The notes under the pieces: model-generated | What the model was told of the DNA's origin: nothing | Seen by the model: the letters and a program-made list of their open reading frames with translations, nothing else | Databases searched by the model: none | Part shown: piece after piece, positions 10,188 to 17,726 of the stretch | Layout of the letters: every line of letters starts with the position of its first letter | Position numbering within the stretch: position 1 is the stretch's first letter | Program-made: the position numbers and the translations under genes | Assembly (NCBI RefSeq): GCF_000721235.1 | Contig: NZ_JOFH01000016.1 | Location: 101,254-165,253 of the forward strand | Length of the DNA stretch: 64,000 nt | Direction: 5' to 3' | From: Streptomyces olivaceus | Lineage (GTDB): Bacteria; Actinomycetota; Actinomycetes; Streptomycetales; Streptomycetaceae

Positions 10188-10348
10188 CTCATCTTCCTCA
10201 CGACGCATCTCGCCGTGAGACGGATTTGGCACCTTCCCTAGTCGGGAGCCTCGCCGTACCGGTGTGACAGAAACCGATGTGCGACAAGAACCGACTGGAG
10301 GGTTGCCGGGGCTTCAACGGGCCGTATCCCTCTGCCCCTCTGGATGAG
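10188..10348 (-). promoter_or_regulatory. SAM-I (S-box) riboswitch upstream of the threonine-synthase-like gene
   Basis: Read on the minus strand, the conserved S-box core is present in order: CTCATCCAGAGGGGCAGAGG, GGCCCGTTGAAGC, GGCAACC (10301-10307) and AAGGTGCCAAATCC (10222-10235), followed by a small P4-like hairpin. CTCATC at the 5' end pairs with GATGAG at 10188-10193, closing P1. That 3' strand abuts GGAGAAAGGG, the only ribosome-site-like stretch before the ATG. Control of translation by masking that site when SAM is bound is therefore likely; no intrinsic terminator is seen. The promoter should lie upstream, in the gap shared with gpgS. Confidence 0.9.
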
Positions 10349-10539
10349 CGGTATGGAGTTGTTCTTCGGAGGTGCTGTTCTTCCGTGGTGCGCGGTGACC
10401 CCGGCATGCGGTGGTCCCACGCGTTGTTCAAGACTGTAACCGAAGGCCAGGGCGGTTGAGACAGCCGTCCGCACCGCGAGATGCATCACAGCGGACCGCA
10501 GAAGATCGGCCAGAGAAGATCGTGAAGGAGCCCCCGACC

Positions 10540-11511
10540 GTGCTGGAAGAAGTCGAGCGCTGGCTGAACGCCCGCTCCTGGTCCGCCGGGGACCGGCCGC
10601 TGCAGCGGCTTCTGGCCGCCAAGCACGCCACCGGGCAGTCGGTCAGCGTGGTCCTCCCCGCGCTCGACGAGGAGGCGACGGTCGGCGGGATCGTCGCGGT
10701 GATCCGCCGCGAGCTGATGGAGCGGGCACCGCTCATCGACGAGATCGTGGTCGTCGACTCCGGGTCCAGCGACCGTACGTCGCAGGTGGCGGCGGCGGCC
10801 GGCGCGCGCGTCGTGCACCGCGACGCCATCCTGCCGCGCATACCGGCGGTGCCGGGCAAGGGCGAGGTGCTGTGGCGTTCGCTGCTGGTCACCGGCGGCG
10901 ACATCGTCTGCTTCGTCGACGCCGACCTGCGCGCGTTCTCCCCCGACTTCGTCTCCGGGATCGTGGGCCCGCTGCTCACCGACCCGGACGTGCACCTCGT
11001 CAAGGCGATGTACGACCGTCCGCTCACCGTGTCCGACGGGCCGGCCGCCGGCCGGACGGCTCCCGGGGAGGGCGGCCGGGTCACGGAGCTGGTGGCCCGC
11101 CCGCTGCTCAACCTGCACTGGCCGCGGCTGGCCGGGTTCGTCCAGCCGCTCGGCGGCGAGTACGCGGCCCGCCGCTCCCTGCTGGAACGGCTCCCCTTCC
11201 CCGTCGGCTACGGCGTCGAGCTGGGCATGCTGGTCGACTCCCTGCACCTGGTGGGCCTGGACGCGCTCGCGCAGGTCGACGTCGGGGTCCGCGTCCACCG
11301 CCACCAGGACGGGCGGGCACTCGGCCGGATGGCCGCCGCGATCTACCGCACCGCCCAGCTCCGGCTGGCCCGCGGCCACCTGGTCCGGCCGACGCTCACC
11401 CAGTTCGAGCGGGGCGCCGACGGCTTCGAGCCGCGCACCTACGCGGTGGACACCGAGGAGCGGCCCCCGATGGCGGAGATCGCGGAGTACGCGGCCCGGC
11501 GGGTGGCCTGA
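10540..11511 (+). CDS. gpgS: Glucosyl-3-phosphoglycerate synthase
   Basis: A 323-residue GT-A glycosyltransferase of the GT81 type. The nucleotide-binding start SVVLPALDEEATVGG, the acidic metal motif CFVDADLRAF, GYGVELGMLVD and RVHRHQD are all seen. Family members transfer glucose from a nucleotide sugar to 3-phosphoglycerate, the first step to glucosylglycerate and, in mycobacteria, to polymethylated polysaccharides. The GTG at 10540 has AAGGAG 9 bases upstream; a GTG at 10522 is possible. It is divergent from the riboswitch operon and sits beside the trehalose genes, so a compatible-solute role is plausible. Confidence 0.88.
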   Translation: MLEEVERWLNARSWSAGDRPLQRLLAAKHATGQSVSVVLPALDEEATVGGIVAVIRRELMERAPLIDEIVVVDSGSSDRTSQVAAAAGARVVHRDAILPRIPAVPGKGEVLWRSLLVTGGDIVCFVDADLRAFSPDFVSGIVGPLLTDPDVHLVKAMYDRPLTVSDGPAAGRTAPGEGGRVTELVARPLLNLHWPRLAGFVQPLGGEYAARRSLLERLPFPVGYGVELGMLVDSLHLVGLDALAQVDVGVRVHRHQDGRALGRMAAAIYRTAQLRLARGHLVRPTLTQFERGADGFEPRTYAVDTEERPPMAEIAEYAARRVA

Positions 11512-11535
11512 GGCCCGCCGCCCCTCACCCGCGCG

Positions 11536-12285
11536 TCAGCCGGGGACGCCGTCCGACCAGCGCCAGACGCCGCCGGAGTCCTGCCGGCAGGTCAGGTACT
11601 CGCCGCCGCGGCCGTGGGTGCTCAGGCCGCGGTGCTTCTTGGCGCAGAACTGTCCGTCGGCGTAGCAGTTGCCGGCGGGGCTCATCAGCTCGCAGGCGCC
11701 GCTGCCGGTCGTGCCGCCGCTGGTCCCGCCGCTGGTCCCACCGCTTGTTCCGCCCGTGCCGCTCTCCCGCGTCTTCGACGGCTTCGGGGTCGGTTTCGGG
11801 GTGTGCAGCAGGCGTCCGTCGCAGTCGCGGCCGTCGCGGGGGACGGTGAAGGTCGCGGTGCCGGGGCCGCCGCTCTGCTCGCAGACCTTCTCGCCGCTGC
11901 CCCAGGAGGATGCCTGCCGACCGGTGCCCTGGAGGCGCACGGTGTAGTCGACGTCTGCCTTCTCGGCGGCGAGGACGGCCGCTCCGACGCTGCGGCCGGT
12001 GAGGTCCGGGAGCGTGGCGGGGGCCGGGGGCTCGGTGCTGGGGGACGCCTCGGGCGTGGGGCTGTCACTCGGGGTGGGGGTGGCGGTGGGAGTGGCCGTG
12101 GCGGTGGCCGGGGCCGTCAGGGGCCCCGCGTCGTTGGGCGGGTCGCCGCCGTCCCCGCCCCCGCAGCCGGCCAGGGCCAGTACGCAGACCGCGAGCAGCG
12201 CCACCGCGCCGCCGGGCCCGCGCCCGCCCGTGCCGCCGCCCCGGCCTCCGCCCGTGCCCCCGTGCGTGCGTATGCGTCTGGGCAT
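11536..12285 (-). CDS. Secreted lipoprotein with PASTA-like domain
   Basis: A 249-residue protein. The lipobox LALAGC follows a hydrophobic stretch after an Arg/Gly-rich N-terminus, so the mature protein should be lipid-anchored outside the membrane. A Thr/Pro/Ser linker follows, then a domain around TLPDLTGRSVGAAVLAAEKA that looks like one PASTA repeat, then a GGTSGGTSGGTSGGTTG linker, then a cysteine-rich C-terminus (ACEL, GNCYAD, QFCAKKH, YLTCRQD) that probably forms disulfides. PASTA domains bind peptidoglycan fragments. It is convergent with gpgS. The specific role is unknown. Confidence 0.8.
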   Translation of the reverse strand: MPRRIRTHGGTGGGRGGGTGGRGPGGAVALLAVCVLALAGCGGGDGGDPPNDAGPLTAPATATATPTATPTPSDSPTPEASPSTEPPAPATLPDLTGRSVGAAVLAAEKADVDYTVRLQGTGRQASSWGSGEKVCEQSGGPGTATFTVPRDGRDCDGRLLHTPKPTPKPSKTRESGTGGTSGGTSGGTSGGTTGSGACELMSPAGNCYADGQFCAKKHRGLSTHGRGGEYLTCRQDSGGVWRWSDGVPG

Positions 12286-12429
12286 GGCGCCCACCCCCCG
12301 AAACGTTGAAATGCTCACCACACAGTTTCATGTTCTTCACATGTTTCACACAAGATGCGTGACCGAATCGCAGCCGGAGTGGCGCGTGCCCACGTTTGAG
12401 GCTTCGGGGGCCGGGCTAGGTTGAGGGCT

Positions 12430-13833
12430 ATGGCTTCAAGCTTCGGTGCTGCTCAGGTGCTGGTCGCCTCCAATCGGGGGCCGGTCTCGTACGAGGTGCG
12501 CGAGGACGGTTCGCTGCACGCCAAACGGGGTGGTGGCGGCCTGGTCTCGGGGCTGTCGGCCATCGGCCCGGACGCCGGGGCGCTGTGGGTCTGCTCGGCG
12601 CTGGGCGACGGCGACCGCGAGGCGGTGCGGCGCGGGGTCGGCGAGGACGGCGTGCGGATGCTGGACGTACCGGCCGACGTGCACGCGGACGCGTACAACG
12701 GCATCGCGAACTCGGTGCTGTGGTTCGTGCACCACATGCTGTACCAGACGCCCCTGGAGCCGGTCTTCGACGCGGAGTTCCGGCGGCAGTGGGCCTCCTA
12801 CGAGGCGTACAACCGTGCCTTCGCCGAGGCGCTGGCCGAGGAGGCGGCCGAGGGCGCGGCCGCGATGGTGCAGGACTACCACCTGACGCTGGTGCCGGGG
12901 ATGCTGCGCGAGCTGCGGCCGGACCTCAGGATCAGCCACTTCTCGCACACCCCGTGGGCGCCGGTCGACTACTTCCGGCTGCTGCCGGACGACATCGCCG
13001 GGCAGGTGCTGCGCGGCATGCTCGGCGCGGACCGGCTCGGTTTCCTGACCCGGCGCTGGGCCGACGCGTTCACCGCCTGCTGCGACGCGCTCGCCGGCGG
13101 GCTCGGCTCCACGGAGATCGGCGTGCACGGGCTGGGCGGCGACGCGGACTTCCTGCGGAAGCGGTCGCACGAGGCCGACGTCGACGAGCGGATGGCCGCC
13201 CTCCGGGACGAGATCGGCACCATGCCGGAGGGCGGGGCGCGCCGCACGATCGTGCGGGTGGACCGGACCGAGCTGTCCAAGAACATCGTCCGGGGCCTGC
13301 TGGCCTACCGGGAGCTGCTCACGCGGCGGCCCGAGTGGCGGGAGCGGGTGGTGCACGTCGCCTTCGCCTACCCCTCGCGCCAGGACCTCGCCGTGTACCG
13401 GGACTACACGGCCGAGGTGCGGCGGGTCGCCGAGGCGGTCAACGAGGAGTTCGGCACGGCGGACTGGACGCCGGTCGTGCTGAACCTGGAGGACGACTTC
13501 GCGCGGTCGCTGGCGGCCTACCGGCTGGCGGACGTGGCGCTCGTCAACCCGGTCCGGGACGGGATGAACCTGGTCGCCAAGGAGGTGCCGGTCGTCTCCG
13601 ACGCGGGGTGCGCGCTGGTGCTGTCGCGGGAGGCGGGGGCGTACGAGGAACTGGGCGAGGACGCGGTGGTCGTCAACCCCTACGACGTGACGGGCACGGC
13701 GGAGGCGCTGCACGAGGCGCTCGGCCTGCCGGCCGGGGAACGGGCCGAGCGGTCGAAGCGGCTGGCGGCCGCCGGCACCGCGCTGCCCCCGGCACGGTGG
13801 TTCCTGGACCAGCTGGAGGCCCTGCGCGGCTGA
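12430..13833 (+). CDS. otsA: Trehalose-6-phosphate synthase
   Basis: A 467-residue GT20 enzyme. Seen are the N-terminal VASNRGPVSY, VQDYHLTLVPGML, FSHTPWAPVDYFRLLP, the donor-site region RVDRTELSKNIVRG and NPVRDGMNLVAKE. It joins UDP- or GDP-glucose and glucose-6-phosphate to trehalose-6-phosphate in the cytoplasm. The ATG at 12430 is used; an in-frame TTG three codons earlier is possible, and no strong ribosome site is present for either. The phosphatase OtsB is encoded 265 bp further on, on the opposite strand, so the two are not one operon. Confidence 0.95.
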   Translation: MASSFGAAQVLVASNRGPVSYEVREDGSLHAKRGGGGLVSGLSAIGPDAGALWVCSALGDGDREAVRRGVGEDGVRMLDVPADVHADAYNGIANSVLWFVHHMLYQTPLEPVFDAEFRRQWASYEAYNRAFAEALAEEAAEGAAAMVQDYHLTLVPGMLRELRPDLRISHFSHTPWAPVDYFRLLPDDIAGQVLRGMLGADRLGFLTRRWADAFTACCDALAGGLGSTEIGVHGLGGDADFLRKRSHEADVDERMAALRDEIGTMPEGGARRTIVRVDRTELSKNIVRGLLAYRELLTRRPEWRERVVHVAFAYPSRQDLAVYRDYTAEVRRVAEAVNEEFGTADWTPVVLNLEDDFARSLAAYRLADVALVNPVRDGMNLVAKEVPVVSDAGCALVLSREAGAYEELGEDAVVVNPYDVTGTAEALHEALGLPAGERAERSKRLAAAGTALPPARWFLDQLEALRG

Positions 13834-13881
13834 GGGGCGGCTGGGGCCGAGGAGCGGGGACGGGGCGGGGACGGTCTGCGT

Positions 13882-14100
13882 CTACTCGCCCTGGACCGGC
13901 GGGCAGTAGCCGCTCTCCTCGCCGACCGAGTTGATCCCGGCGTTCGGCCTCGGGTCGCCCGCGTAGTCGACCTGGTCCGTGTACTTCGCCCCGTCCTCCT
14001 TCGGGGTGCCGGGTGGCGTGGCGCCCGACTGCGGCTCCGGGCGGGTGCCGGTCAGGACACGCCTGGGACGCGCGGGGGAACCGCCCGTGCCGCCGTCTCA
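13882..14100 (-). pseudogene. Coding remnant downstream of otsB without a start codon
   Basis: After the otsB stop the same frame stays open to a TAG at 13882-13884. The last 45 codons end in G or C almost without exception and give AKYTDQVDYAGDPRPNAGIN followed by SVGEESGYCPPVQGE, which looks like genuine protein. No ATG, GTG or TTG in this frame lies between the otsB stop and this part. It may be the 3' end of a gene whose start was lost, or a frameshifted gene. No family recognised. Confidence 0.4.
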
Positions 14101-14967
14101 GGGCAGCCGGTGCGCGAGGGCGGCCAGCAGGCCCACCACTCCGGCCGGACCGGCCACCTCCACGTCCGCGCGCTTCCTCAGCTCCGTCACCTCGTCGCTG
14201 CCGCTGCAGACCAGGAGGCCGGGGGTGCCCTCGGCGCGGAGGGCGTCGACCGCCGCGAAGGCCGGGAGGTCGCCGAGGTCGTCGCCGGCGAAGAGGACGG
14301 ACCCGGCGCCCAGGGCGTGGACGTGGGAGCGCAGGGCGGCGCCCTTGTCCATGCCGGGCGGGCGCAGTTCGAGGACCAGGCGGCCCGGTTCGACGATCAG
14401 TCCGTGGCGGGCGGCCAGGTCGGTGAGCGGGGCGCGCAGGGCGTCGAGGGCGGCCTGCGGTGCGGGGGCGCGGCGGGTGTGGACGGCGACCGCGTGGCCC
14501 TTGTCCTCGGTCCACGTGCCCGGCCCGGCCCCGGAGAGGTCCAGGAGCCCCGGCAGCTCGGCGCGGACGGCGGCGACGCCGGGGTGCGGTTCGGGCGTGG
14601 TGAGGGTGCGGGTGGCGGCGTCCCAGCGCTCGGCGCCGTAGTGGCCGAGGACGACGAGGTGGTCGAGGCCGGGGGCGTCCGCGAAGCCTCCGTGGTGGAC
14701 GGCCACTTCGGCGGGACGCCCGGTGATCACGGCGATCGAGGCGACCTTCGGGGCGAGGGCGGCGAGGGCCGGTACGGCGCCGGGGTGGGCGCGGGCGCGG
14801 TCGGGGTCGGGCACGATCGGGGCGAGGGTGCCGTCGAAGTCCAGCGCGACGACCGCGCGGCCGGGGCCGGCGAGGAGGGCGTCGAGCCCCTCGCGTCCGG
14901 CCGCCGTCGCGGGCGTCGGCAGGGTGTGTGGGGAGTCGTCTCGGGTGGAGTCCTGGTGGCTGCCCAT
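14098..14967 (-). CDS. otsB: Trehalose-6-phosphate phosphatase
   Basis: A 289-residue HAD-superfamily phosphatase. Motif I is ALDFDGTLAPI with both catalytic aspartates, motif II is AVITGRP, and motifs III/IV are in GMDKGAALRSH and LFAGDDLGDLPAF. It dephosphorylates trehalose-6-phosphate to trehalose. It is convergent with otsA rather than downstream of it. The start ATG is 66 bp from the end of the DUF3263 gene upstream. Confidence 0.95.
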   Translation of the reverse strand: MGSHQDSTRDDSPHTLPTPATAAGREGLDALLAGPGRAVVALDFDGTLAPIVPDPDRARAHPGAVPALAALAPKVASIAVITGRPAEVAVHHGGFADAPGLDHLVVLGHYGAERWDAATRTLTTPEPHPGVAAVRAELPGLLDLSGAGPGTWTEDKGHAVAVHTRRAPAPQAALDALRAPLTDLAARHGLIVEPGRLVLELRPPGMDKGAALRSHVHALGAGSVLFAGDDLGDLPAFAAVDALRAEGTPGLLVCSGSDEVTELRKRADVEVAGPAGVVGLLAALAHRLP

Positions 14968-15023
14968 ACCGCGAACCTATCCCGCCCCGACCCGTCCCAC
15001 GCGTGGCCCGCCCCGCTCGCCGG

Positions 15024-15257
15024 TCACCGCTCCGCGCGGCGGGACTCCCGTATCCGGCGCAGGCGGTTGACCGTCACCGGGTCGGCGGCCAGGGCGCGGG
15101 GGTCGTCGAGGAGGGCGTTGAGGAGCTGGTAGTAGCGCACGGGGGCCAGGCCCAGCTCCTCGCGGATCGCGCGCTCCTTCGCGCCGGGGCCGGGAAAGCC
15201 CCGGCGCTCCAGCGCGAGGATGTTCCGCTCCCTGACGGCCAGCTGTCCCGGGTCCAT
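15024..15257 (-). CDS. DUF3263 family small helical protein
   Basis: A 77-residue protein starting MDPGQLAVRERNILALERR. It contains a helix-turn-helix-like run, PGAKERAIREELGLAPVRYY, followed by a helical, Arg-rich tail. It matches what I know of DUF3263, small actinobacterial proteins with a sigma-region-like fold and no established function. ATG 15257 is chosen on length; no clear ribosome site is seen. It lies in the same direction as, and between, the solute-binding protein gene and otsB. Confidence 0.8.
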   Translation of the reverse strand: MDPGQLAVRERNILALERRGFPGPGAKERAIREELGLAPVRYYQLLNALLDDPRALAADPVTVNRLRRIRESRRAER

Positions 15258-15316
15258 GTACGGCACCGTAGCGCCCGCCACCGACACCGGCCCGTCTCCC
15301 CGGTGCCCCCGGCCCG

Positions 15317-16582
15317 CTACTCGGCGCTGCCCGCCTGCGACGCGGTGGTCTGGATCCGGGCGAGCACGTCCTCGGGGTTGCCGCCGGGGGCGACCGCCTG
15401 GCCGATCTGCTTCTTGACGGCGGCGCTGACCGAGGCCCAGGAGGTCTTGTCGACCGGGTACAGCTCGGAGAGCAGCAGCTCGTCGAGGAACGGCTTGAGC
15501 TTCTTGTCCTCCTCGGAGCCGCTCATGGCCTGGGAGGCCGAGGTGGTCACCGGCAGCAGGTTGTACTCGCGGGAGAAGTCGAGGACGTTCTCGTCGCTGT
15601 AGACGTAGTCGAGGAAGTCGCCGATCTCCTCCTGGTGGCCGTTGCTCTTGAAGGCCGTCATCCAGTCGGAGACACCGAGGGTGCTCTTGCTCTCCCCGTC
15701 GGCGCCGGGGGTCGTGACCATGCCGTACTTCACGCCCTTGTCGCCGGCCATCTTCATCAGCGAGGGGTGGCCGTTGAGCATGCCGACGTCGCCGTTGGCG
15801 AAGGCGGCGAAGGCGTCGGCGCGGTCGAGTTCGCCGGGCGCCACGGGGCCGGTGAGGCCCTTGCCGACCAGTTCGTCCCGCAGCCAGGTGAAGGTGGTGG
15901 CGTTCTGCGGCGAGTCGACGGAGTAGGTGCCGAGGTCGTCGGTGTAGCCGCCCCCGCCGCTGAGCATCCACTGCATCGTCTCGGCCTGCGCCTCCTCGGG
16001 TCCCAGCGGCAGGGCGTACGGGTACTTCACGCCCTCGTCGTCGAGTGCCTCGGCGGCCTTCGCGAGGTCGTCCCAGGACGTGGGCGGCGTGACGCCGGCC
16101 TTGTCGAAGAGGGTCTTGTTGTAGAAGAGCACGCGGGTGGAGGCGGCGAAGGGCAGCCCGTACTGGGTCCCGTTGACCTGTCCGGCGCCGGCGAGCTGCG
16201 AGACGAAGTTCGCCTGGACCGGGATCGAGAGCACGTCGTCGGCGCGGTAGAGCAGGCCCTTGTCCGCGTAGTCGGAGTAGGCGCCGATCTGCGCCATGTC
16301 GGGTGCGTCGCCGGCCTCGACCATGTCGCGGACCTCGCGGTCGACGTCGTTCCAGGAGTGGACGGTGACGTCCACGTGCACGCCGGGGTGGTTGGCCTCG
16401 TAGGACTTGGCCAGCTCGTCCCAGTACTTCTGGGAGCTGTTGTCCTTGCTGTCGCCGTAGTCGGCGGCCACGAGCTTCAGGGTCACCTCGTCCGAGCCGC
16501 CGGTCAGGCCGCAGCCGCCGAGGGCCGCCGTCATGCCCAGCGCGGACACCACCGCGATCGTTCCAGTCCTACGCCGCTGCAC
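15317..16582 (-). CDS. Sugar ABC transporter substrate-binding lipoprotein
   Basis: An extracellular solute-binding protein family 1 member, 421 residues from the GTG at 16582. That start has GGGGAA 5 bases upstream; an ATG at 16603 adds seven residues but lacks a ribosome site. The signal peptide ends in the lipobox ALGGC. The rest shows the family pattern, for example YGLPFAASTRVLFYNKTLFD and WMLSGGGGYTDD. No permease or ATPase genes are adjacent, so it must use a transporter encoded elsewhere. It is divergent from the ROK kinase/nagA operon across a DasR-like box, so an amino sugar or chitobiose-type ligand is likely. Confidence 0.9.
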   Translation of the reverse strand: MQRRRTGTIAVVSALGMTAALGGCGLTGGSDEVTLKLVAADYGDSKDNSSQKYWDELAKSYEANHPGVHVDVTVHSWNDVDREVRDMVEAGDAPDMAQIGAYSDYADKGLLYRADDVLSIPVQANFVSQLAGAGQVNGTQYGLPFAASTRVLFYNKTLFDKAGVTPPTSWDDLAKAAEALDDEGVKYPYALPLGPEEAQAETMQWMLSGGGGYTDDLGTYSVDSPQNATTFTWLRDELVGKGLTGPVAPGELDRADAFAAFANGDVGMLNGHPSLMKMAGDKGVKYGMVTTPGADGESKSTLGVSDWMTAFKSNGHQEEIGDFLDYVYSDENVLDFSREYNLLPVTTSASQAMSGSEEDKKLKPFLDELLLSELYPVDKTSWASVSAAVKKQIGQAVAPGGNPEDVLARIQTTASQAGSAE

Positions 16583-16632
16583 GCTTGTTCCCCAACCCTG
16601 CATTTACTCATGCACTTGTCCGTTTAACGGAT

Positions 16633-16666
16633 TAAGGTCTACACCACAGCAGTGGACTAGACCTCT
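16633..16666. promoter_or_regulatory. DasR-responsive element (dre), one good and one weak copy
   Basis: AGTGGACTAGACCTCT at 16651-16666 matches 14 of 16 positions of the DasR consensus A(C/G)TGGTCTAGACCA(C/G)T. A weaker copy, TAAGGTCTACACCACA (16633-16648), lies directly beside it. Both sit in the gap between the solute-binding gene and the nagK/nagA operon. DasR is the GntR-family repressor of N-acetylglucosamine metabolism and is released by phosphorylated amino sugars. Confidence 0.82.
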
Positions 16667-16694
16667 CGCGGGTCCACGGGCCACACTGTCCCCC

Positions 16695-17726
16695 GTGAGA
16701 CATGTCATCGCCCTCGACGTGGGCGGCACCGGGATGAAGGCCGCCCTGGCGGGACCGGACGGCGAGCTGCTGCACCAGGCCCGCCGGGCCACCGGCCGGG
16801 AGCGCGGGCCCGAGGCGGTGGTCGCGGGCATCCTCGACTTCGCCGCCGAGCTGCGCGCCTACGGCGCCGACCGGTTCGGCGAGCCCGCCGTCGCCGCGGG
16901 TGTGGCCGTCCCCGGCATCGTCGACGCCGAGCAGGGCGTCGCCGTGTACGCGGCCAACCTCGGCTGGCGCGACGTGCCGCTGCGCGCGCTGCTCGGCGAC
17001 CGGCTCGGCTCGGTGCCGGTCGCCCTCGGGCACGACGTGCGCACCGGCGGGCTCGCCGAGGGGCGGATCGGGGCCGGCCGGGGCGCCGACCGGTTCCTGT
17101 TCGTGCCGCTGGGCACGGGCATCGCGGGCGCCATCGGCATCGACGGCCGGGTGGAGTCGGGCGCCCACGGCTTCGCGGGGGAGATCGGCCACGTCGTCGT
17201 GCGCCCCGGCGGCATCCCGTGCCCGTGCGGGCAGCGCGGCTGTCTGGAGCGGTACGCGTCCGCGTCGGCGGTCGGCCAGGCGTGGGCCGGGGCCTGCGGC
17301 GCCCCGGACGCGGACGCCGCCGACTGCGCCAAGGCCGTCGCGTCGGGCGACCCCCGCGCGCTCGCCGTCTGGCAGGACGCCGTGGACGCGCTCGCCGACG
17401 GGCTGGTCACCGCGCTCACTCTGCTGGACCCGCGCGTCCTGATCGTCGGTGGCGGCCTCGCCGAGGCGGGGGAAACCTTGTTCACACCGCTGCGGGACGC
17501 CGTCCGGCGCCGCGTCACCTTCCAGGAGCTGCCGGGCATCGTCCCGGCGGCGCTGGGCGACACCGCCGGCTGCCTGGGGGCCGGGCTGATGGCCTGGGAC
17601 CTGCTCGGCGCCGGACCGCAGGGCCCCGGACCGCAGGGCCCCGGACCGCAGCGGACCGAACCGGACGGCGCCGGCCCGCACCGCACCGCTCCCACGACCG
17701 TGACTGACCCGGAGGTAACCACCTGA
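16695..17726 (+). CDS. nagK: ROK family sugar kinase, probable N-acetylglucosamine kinase
   Basis: A 343-residue ROK protein. The ATP-binding motif is DVGGTGMKAAL at the N-terminus, the catalytic region includes NLGWRDVPL and GHDVRTGG, and GEIGHV with the zinc motif CPCGQRGCLE is intact. There is no DNA-binding domain, so it is a kinase rather than a repressor. It overlaps nagA by one base (TGATG) and sits behind a DasR box, which points to N-acetylglucosamine as substrate. The last 40 residues are a Gly/Pro/Gln repeat tail that the ROK fold does not need. Confidence 0.9.
   Translation: MRHVIALDVGGTGMKAALAGPDGELLHQARRATGRERGPEAVVAGILDFAAELRAYGADRFGEPAVAAGVAVPGIVDAEQGVAVYAANLGWRDVPLRALLGDRLGSVPVALGHDVRTGGLAEGRIGAGRGADRFLFVPLGTGIAGAIGIDGRVESGAHGFAGEIGHVVVRPGGIPCPCGQRGCLERYASASAVGQAWAGACGAPDADAADCAKAVASGDPRALAVWQDAVDALADGLVTALTLLDPRVLIVGGGLAEAGETLFTPLRDAVRRRVTFQELPGIVPAALGDTAGCLGAGLMAWDLLGAGPQGPGPQGPGPQRTEPDGAGPHRTAPTTVTDPEVTT
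17611..17650 (+). repeat. 15-bp tandem repeat in the 3' end of the kinase gene
   Basis: The unit CCGGACCGCAGGGCC occurs at 17611-17625 and 17626-17640, with a partial third copy to 17650. It keeps the reading frame and encodes GPQGP units in the disordered tail. Copy number could vary between strains. Confidence 0.85.
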
